Below are positions 5,888 through 9,721 of a stretch of DNA of 9,721 bases, piece by piece (position 1 is the first letter of the stretch; each line of letters opens with the position of its first letter). The notes below the pieces were generated by a model. It made no database searches, was not told where the DNA came from, and worked only from the letters and a program-made list of their open reading frames with translations. Source of the stretch: Dehalococcoidia bacterium (GTDB lineage Bacteria > Chloroflexota > Dehalococcoidia > Dehalococcoidales > Fen-1064); contig PMBW01000222.1 of the NCBI GenBank assembly GCA_003153075.1, positions 2,421 to 12,141 of the forward strand, written 5' to 3'. The translations under genes and the position numbers were made by a program.

Positions 5888-7309
5888 ATGTTGAAATTCA
5901 AAATGGATTACAAATGGATAGCATTATCGGTCACCACCGTCGGTATTTTTATGTCCGGTCTGGACCAGAGTATCGTGGTCGTAGGATTACCTACTGTACT
6001 GCAATATCTACATGCGGATATCGTACACGGAATCTGGATTATCACCGGTTATAAACTGATGATGACGATACTGGCGGTCATTCTCGGGCGGTTGGCAGAT
6101 ATGTACGGCAGGGTCAGACTCTATAATCTGGGTTTTGCTATTTTCACTATCGGTTCACTACTATGCGCCTTGTCCCGCACCGGCGAGCAGCTCGTCATTT
6201 TCCGTTTTCTGCAGGGCGCCGGCGCAGCTTTAATAGCGGTTAATAGCGTCGCTATCATCACCGATGCTTTCCCCCAAAATGAGCTCGGAAAAGGTTTAAG
6301 CCTCAACATCATGGCCGCGAACCTGGGCGCCATCTCCGGATACACTCTCAGCGGCATTATGATCACCTATTTCGGCTGGCAATCAATATTCTGGATCAAT
6401 GTGCCCATCGGCATTTTCGGGACGGTCTGGGGATATATGCGGTTAAAAGAGATTTCCAGACAACCTGTCGGTCAAAAATTCGATTATGCCGGTTCAGCTT
6501 TGTATTGCATCGGCCTGGCCACTATTCTGCTCGCACTCACTATCGGCGACCCAACCTCGGCGCGTAATCTCACGATCCTCGCCTGTGGAGTAGCATTCTT
6601 TATCGCCGTGATATTTGTCGAACTAAGACAAAAATACCCCACACTGGACCTATCACTTTTTAAGATCAGGTTATTTGCCGCCGGCAGCACCGCCAGTTTT
6701 ATGAACGCGTTAGCTTTTAACTGCGGCCCATTCCTAAGGTCGTTATTCCTGCAGCTTGTCCTTGGTTACAGCGCGGCAAAAACAGGTATTTTACTGATCC
6801 CGATGGAAATTGTCATTTTTGTTGTCAGTCCAATCAGCGGCAGACTGGCTGACAGATACGGCGGCCAGATTTTGAGTACAATCGGTCTTTTGTTTAATGC
6901 CGCCGCTCTATTCTGGTTTTCCACGTTAAACGAGCATTCCTCGTACAGCGCGATATTGATCAGTCTGTTCCTGCTGGGTTTGGGTATGGCGCTTTTCGCT
7001 TCTCCTAATGTCACTTCGGTGATGGGTTCGGTCCCGCCGGAAAAGCGCGGAGTCGCTAACGGTATCAGAATGACGATCAATCAGACTGCCGGTGTGATGA
7101 GCGTGCCGCTTTCTTTACTGTTAATGACACTGGTCATGCCGTACGATCGTCTTTCGCAGATAACCAGCAGCAGTCAACTTGTCGGCGCTAACGAAATCCC
7201 CCAATTTGTCAGGGCGGTAAACAATGCCTGTCTGATACTCGGCATTATTACCTTACTGGCCATTATTCCATCTATTTTAAGAGGCCAGAAGCAAAAACTG
7301 GTTAGCTGA
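5888..7309 (+). CDS. MFS exporter, DHA2 (14-helix drug:H+ antiporter) type
   Basis: This 473-residue inner-membrane protein is expected to expel small molecules in exchange for protons. The first helix carries the DHA2 motif L-D-Q-S-I-V-V-V-G-L-P (25-35). Motif A, G-R-L-A-D-M-Y-G-R, is at 67-75 and is repeated as G-R-L-A-D-R-Y-G-G at 318-326. F-W-I-N-V-P-I-G is at 168-175, as in EmrB/QacA-like proteins. Hydrophobic segments run throughout, with about 14 expected from family and length. Motif C in helix 5, normally G-x3-G-P-x2-G-G, reads N-L-G-A-I-S-G-Y-T-L-S-G (145-156) and lacks the usual proline, which may alter exchange behaviour. ATG at 5888 follows a weak CGGA; M6 is a possible later start. 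A MarR gene lies 168 bp downstream, a common arrangement for regulated efflux. The substrate is unknown. Confidence 0.92.
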   Translation: MLKFKMDYKWIALSVTTVGIFMSGLDQSIVVVGLPTVLQYLHADIVHGIWIITGYKLMMTILAVILGRLADMYGRVRLYNLGFAIFTIGSLLCALSRTGEQLVIFRFLQGAGAALIAVNSVAIITDAFPQNELGKGLSLNIMAANLGAISGYTLSGIMITYFGWQSIFWINVPIGIFGTVWGYMRLKEISRQPVGQKFDYAGSALYCIGLATILLALTIGDPTSARNLTILACGVAFFIAVIFVELRQKYPTLDLSLFKIRLFAAGSTASFMNALAFNCGPFLRSLFLQLVLGYSAAKTGILLIPMEIVIFVVSPISGRLADRYGGQILSTIGLLFNAAALFWFSTLNEHSSYSAILISLFLLGLGMALFASPNVTSVMGSVPPEKRGVANGIRMTINQTAGVMSVPLSLLLMTLVMPYDRLSQITSSSQLVGANEIPQFVRAVNNACLILGIITLLAIIPSILRGQKQKLVS

Positions 7310-7387
7310 AATGGTTTCAATTGTTATAATGGCTGCTGAGACTTGCGGTAGCAGTTGACCCAATTCAAGACTTCAATGAAACAAGTA

Positions 7388-7417
7388 CTGAAATAACGAG
7401 TTAAATAGTGCTATAAA
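7388..7417 (+). promoter_or_regulatory. Promoter candidate for MarR2
   Basis: CTGAAA (7388-7393), an 18-bp spacer and TATAAA (7412-7417) preceded by TG form an extended -10 promoter. An overlapping alternative is TGCTACAAT (7418-7426). Either would place the transcription start at or next to the 14-bp palindrome. Confidence 0.45.
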
Positions 7418-7423
7418 TGCTAC

Positions 7424-7437
7424 AATGTTATAACATT
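7424..7437. promoter_or_regulatory. 14-bp perfect palindrome, operator candidate for MarR2
   Basis: AATGTTATAACATT is perfectly symmetric and lies on the predicted start point, 40 bp before the MarR2 GTG. Its sequence differs from the 26-bp palindromes at sites 1 and 2, so the two MarR proteins probably have different targets. Autoregulation is inferred from position. Confidence 0.55.
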
Positions 7438-7477
7438 AGGGGTCTCGTAATATATTGATTTTTAAAGGAAGATTGTT

Positions 7478-7921
7478 GTGGAAAAGTTAGTCTTATCGGA
7501 GTTAAATTTTGAATTATTAATCGGCAGAATCTACCACACTATGGTCGTTTTCAGAAAGAACGAATTGAATAAATATCAAATTTCTCCCCGCCAACTTTAC
7601 GTTCTGCATGTTATCGACGGACTTGGTCCAAAAGCAACTGCATCCGAGATTTGCAAAATAGTTGCCAGGGACATTCATGTTATCACTAGACTATCAATAG
7701 ACCTGGAAAAAGAAGGGTATATAAAAAGGGTCAAAAACACGCCAAAATCAAAAATATTGAACTTCGTCTTGACTGAAAAGGGCGCCGGAATGCTGAAGAT
7801 CAGTTGGAAAAGTAAAAAGATCGATAGACTATTGGCAAGTATAGATAAAAAGGAATATCAACAAATGGAATCAACCTTGATCGAAATCTCAAACATCTTA
7901 AAAAGAAATCTTAAAACCTAA
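7478..7921 (+). CDS. MarR-type winged-helix transcriptional regulator (MarR2)
   Basis: This 147-residue protein is a paralogue of MarR1 along its whole length. Shared stretches include N-F-E-L, the Q-L-x-V-L-x-I helix (39-46), K-A-T-x-S-E (52-57), V-I-T-R at the recognition helix (68-71), and the wing with N-T-P-K-S-K (87-92) ending in L-T-E-K-G (98-102). As in MarR1, the wing has T-P-K-S in place of the common D-x-R. The start is GTG, six bases after AAAGGAAG. It follows the MFS gene in the same direction with its own promoter and palindrome, and precedes SBP-C. Likely a small-molecule-responsive repressor of itself and perhaps of SBP-C or the exporter. It is A/T-richer than the neighbouring SBP genes. 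Confidence 0.92.
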   Translation: MEKLVLSELNFELLIGRIYHTMVVFRKNELNKYQISPRQLYVLHVIDGLGPKATASEICKIVARDIHVITRLSIDLEKEGYIKRVKNTPKSKILNFVLTEKGAGMLKISWKSKKIDRLLASIDKKEYQQMESTLIEISNILKRNLKT

Positions 7922-7956
7922 ATTTTTCCGGTTTTCAAGGAGCGGCATGCCGACTC
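7911..7956. repeat. Two small hairpins after MarR2, weak terminator at best
   Basis: TTAAAACC (7911-7918), overlapping the end of the gene, can pair with GGTTTT-C-AA (7930-7938) with one bulged base. It is followed by GAG-CGGCATGCCG-A-CTC (7940-7956), whose core is a perfect 10-bp palindrome. Neither has a strong T-run. From here to about 8110 I see nothing else in the intergenic sequence. Confidence 0.35.
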
Positions 7957-8110
7957 AAACTAATTTCTCCATTTATATGCCCATAAATATCTGACTCCGA
8001 TCTTTCACGATCAAATTGTAAATTCATGGTAAATTAGTCCCGTTTAAAGACTTAATTGTTCAGCTATTTTTTTACGTAGCTTCTCCTATTCTTACATAAA
8101 CCGCGATCCC

Positions 8111-8124
8111 TCCCCCCAGGGGGA
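8111..8124. promoter_or_regulatory. C/G-block dyad just upstream of the SBP-C promoter
   Basis: TCCCCC and GGGGGA arms are separated by two bases and end ten bases before the -35 box. The surrounding GCGAT and ATCCGC extend the symmetry imperfectly. In an A/T-rich spacer this stands out and may bind a regulator. Confidence 0.35.
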
Positions 8125-8134
8125 ATCCGCTGTG

Positions 8135-8163
8135 TTGACAAATTATTTTGTCTCTGTTATGAT
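8135..8163 (+). promoter_or_regulatory. Sigma-70-type promoter for SBP-C
   Basis: TTGACA (8135-8140), an optimal 17-bp spacer and TATGAT (8158-8163) form a strong promoter. The predicted leader before SBP-C is about 135 nt. Within it ACATA (8181-8185) and TATGT (8196-8200) make a weak dyad near the start point. Confidence 0.75.
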
Positions 8164-8305
8164 TTCAGCCAAGCTAAAGTACATACGTACAATCATATGT
8201 CGTTTTGGTAAGAAACTGCTTAATTTAGAATCAATATTCGGGGGAATTCATTAGGATCAGGATAATAATCAGCAAGTATGTTCTAAAAATTAATGGGAGG
8301 GTCAA

Positions 8306-9721
8306 ATGAAAAGAAAAATGATCGGGGTGGTTCTAACTTGTCTGCTCTCGGTATCCTTGATTTTGTCATCATGTTCTAACTCGACCACTACATTTACCAC
8401 TTCGTCGACTGCTGCTTCTAAACCTACTTCTACTTCCACTTCAACACTGACATCTACCGGGATAGTGGTATCAACTACCAAAACCAGTAGTGTAGTAACC
8501 ACCACCACAGGAAATTGGTGGGATAAATTGGGAGTTCCGCAATATGGTGGCGAAATGGTTCTGCGCGTCAATAAGACCATTGTGACCTGGGACCCCTATT
8601 TCGGTGGATCGACCTCAAGTATCATGCAAGGCTGGCTGGAGAAATTGCATGCCGATGACTGGACGCTGGACCCGGCAATATTTGATTATAAAATAATGTT
8701 CCACCCGCCTGAATATGTGAAAGGCAGCCTAGCAGAAAGTTGGGAAATGCCCGATGCAAGCACCTATGTTGTTCATTTACGGAAAGGAATCCACTGGCAG
8801 GACATACCGCCGGTTAACGGCAGGGAGTTTACCGCTGACGATGTAGTTTGGCACTATAACCGTTTTACAGGCATGGGTAGCGGCTTTACTAAACCCAGTC
8901 CTTATTATCTTAGCAACGCGATAATAACTGCCATGACCGCGGTCACTGCCGTTGACAAGTATACTGTTTCTTTCAAGTTTAAACAGGCTAACACTGAGGT
9001 GATAATCGAGACCCTTCAAGGGCCGGCCAACCAGAATTTATTGGAGGCGCGCGAAGCAGTAGAAAAATGGGGAGATATTCAGGATTGGCATCATGCCATC
9101 GGGACAGGCCCCTTTATTTTGACAGATTTCGTGGATGGAAGTTCGGCGACTCTGGTTAAGAACCCCAATTACTGGGGATATGACGAAAGATACCCACAGA
9201 ACAAACTCCCTTATGTGGATAAAATTACTTATCTCATCATTCCCGACATCATGACGGCTTTAGCGGGAATGCGCACCGCCAAGCTAGACGTCATGGATGG
9301 AGTTGCTCTGCAGCAAGCTCAATCAATACAAAAAACTAACCCTGAAATATTACAGGTATTTGTTCCTGCTTCCGGCGCGACTACCTTAGACCCCAGAAAT
9401 GATGTGGCGCCTTTTAATGACATCCGGGTTCGAAAAGCAATGCAAATGGCGATTGACCTGCCAACCATCGCCAGTAGCTATTATGGCGGCAGCTGCCTGC
9501 CGTACCCCGCGACATTAACATCGATAGATCTCAAGGGGTGGGGGTGGCCGTATGATCAGTGGCCGCAAGCTCTGAAGGACGAGTATGCTTATAACCCGAC
9601 GGGGGCAAAGAAGCTTCTGGCTGATGCAGGTTTCCCCAATGGGTTTAAAACTAATGTAGTGGCCGATAATGCAGGCGACCTGGATTTGTTACAGATAGTT
9701 AAGGCTTATTTTACCCAGGTG
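8306..9721 (+). CDS. ABC family 5 substrate-binding lipoprotein (SBP-C), 3' end off the window
   Basis: I translated 472 codons with no stop up to the window edge. Residues 1-23 form a lipoprotein signal: K2-R-K, a hydrophobic core, then lipobox L20-S-S-C23. Residues 24-69 are a Ser/Thr-rich tether, and the SBP_bac_5 domain starts at W71-W72-D-K-L. The domain is close to SBP-B, sharing blocks such as I-H-W-Q-D-I-P-P-V-N-G-R-E-F-T-A, W-H-H-A-x-G-T-G-P-F-I-L and N-D-I-R-V-R-K-A-M-Q-M-A-I-D-L-P-T-I-A. By that comparison about 153 residues are missing at the C-terminus. ATG follows GGGAGG by five bases. A surface-anchored ligand receptor for an ABC importer is expected, but no permease or ATPase gene is visible here. 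The ligand is unknown. It has its own promoter and lies downstream of MarR2. Confidence 0.94.
   Translation, partial: MKRKMIGVVLTCLLSVSLILSSCSNSTTTFTTSSTAASKPTSTSTSTLTSTGIVVSTTKTSSVVTTTTGNWWDKLGVPQYGGEMVLRVNKTIVTWDPYFGGSTSSIMQGWLEKLHADDWTLDPAIFDYKIMFHPPEYVKGSLAESWEMPDASTYVVHLRKGIHWQDIPPVNGREFTADDVVWHYNRFTGMGSGFTKPSPYYLSNAIITAMTAVTAVDKYTVSFKFKQANTEVIIETLQGPANQNLLEAREAVEKWGDIQDWHHAIGTGPFILTDFVDGSSATLVKNPNYWGYDERYPQNKLPYVDKITYLIIPDIMTALAGMRTAKLDVMDGVALQQAQSIQKTNPEILQVFVPASGATTLDPRNDVAPFNDIRVRKAMQMAIDLPTIASSYYGGSCLPYPATLTSIDLKGWGWPYDQWPQALKDEYAYNPTGAKKLLADAGFPNGFKTNVVADNAGDLDLLQIVKAYFTQV

Noticed and set aside
8302..8580. Minus-strand 92-codon frame over the start of SBP-C.
   Set aside because: It is a mirror of the Ser/Thr-rich tether; the plus-strand gene has promoter, Shine-Dalgarno and lipobox.

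Overview
The window looks like an accessory region from an anaerobic bacterium, plausibly a member of the Dehalococcoidia (Chloroflexota). This is an inference, resting on Thr-rich lipoprotein substrate-binding proteins whose mature domain opens with a W-W-D-K-L-G/P-Q-Y-G-G block, together with mid-range GC and clear Shine-Dalgarno sites. No rRNA, tRNA, CRISPR array or transposase gene was found.

Layout, left to right. Positions 1-1538 (-) hold a family 5 ABC substrate-binding lipoprotein (SBP-A), which runs off the left edge. A divergent control region (1539-1891) separates it from a short-chain dehydrogenase (1892-2677, +). A strong bidirectional terminator (2702-2728) sits between the dehydrogenase and a convergent MarR-type regulator (2757-3215, -). 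Positions 3216-4128 are largely non-coding. They contain a second control region homologous to the first, a highly self-complementary element (3493-3626), the C-terminal remnant of another SBP gene (to 3870), a perfect 12-bp inverted repeat (3949-3990), and a compact foldable leader (4001-4100). Next come an SBP gene lacking its export signal (SBP-B, 4129-5817), a DHA2-type MFS exporter (5888-7309), a second MarR paralogue (7478-7921), and an intact SBP lipoprotein start that runs off the right edge (SBP-C, 8306-9721).

How the parts may work together. The two divergent control regions carry almost the same 26-bp palindrome (one mismatch), flanked by conserved promoter boxes. One copy is in front of SBP-A and the dehydrogenase. 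The other is in front of the first MarR gene and the side where an SBP gene has since been lost. The simplest model is that this MarR protein represses itself, SBP-A and the dehydrogenase through that palindrome. The second MarR gene has its own, different 14-bp palindrome at its promoter and sits directly after the MFS gene. Overall this looks like a repeatedly duplicated and partly eroded module of ligand capture (SBPs), an oxidoreductase, an exporter and MarR sensors. The ligand cannot be read from the sequence. No ABC permease or ATPase gene is present in the window.
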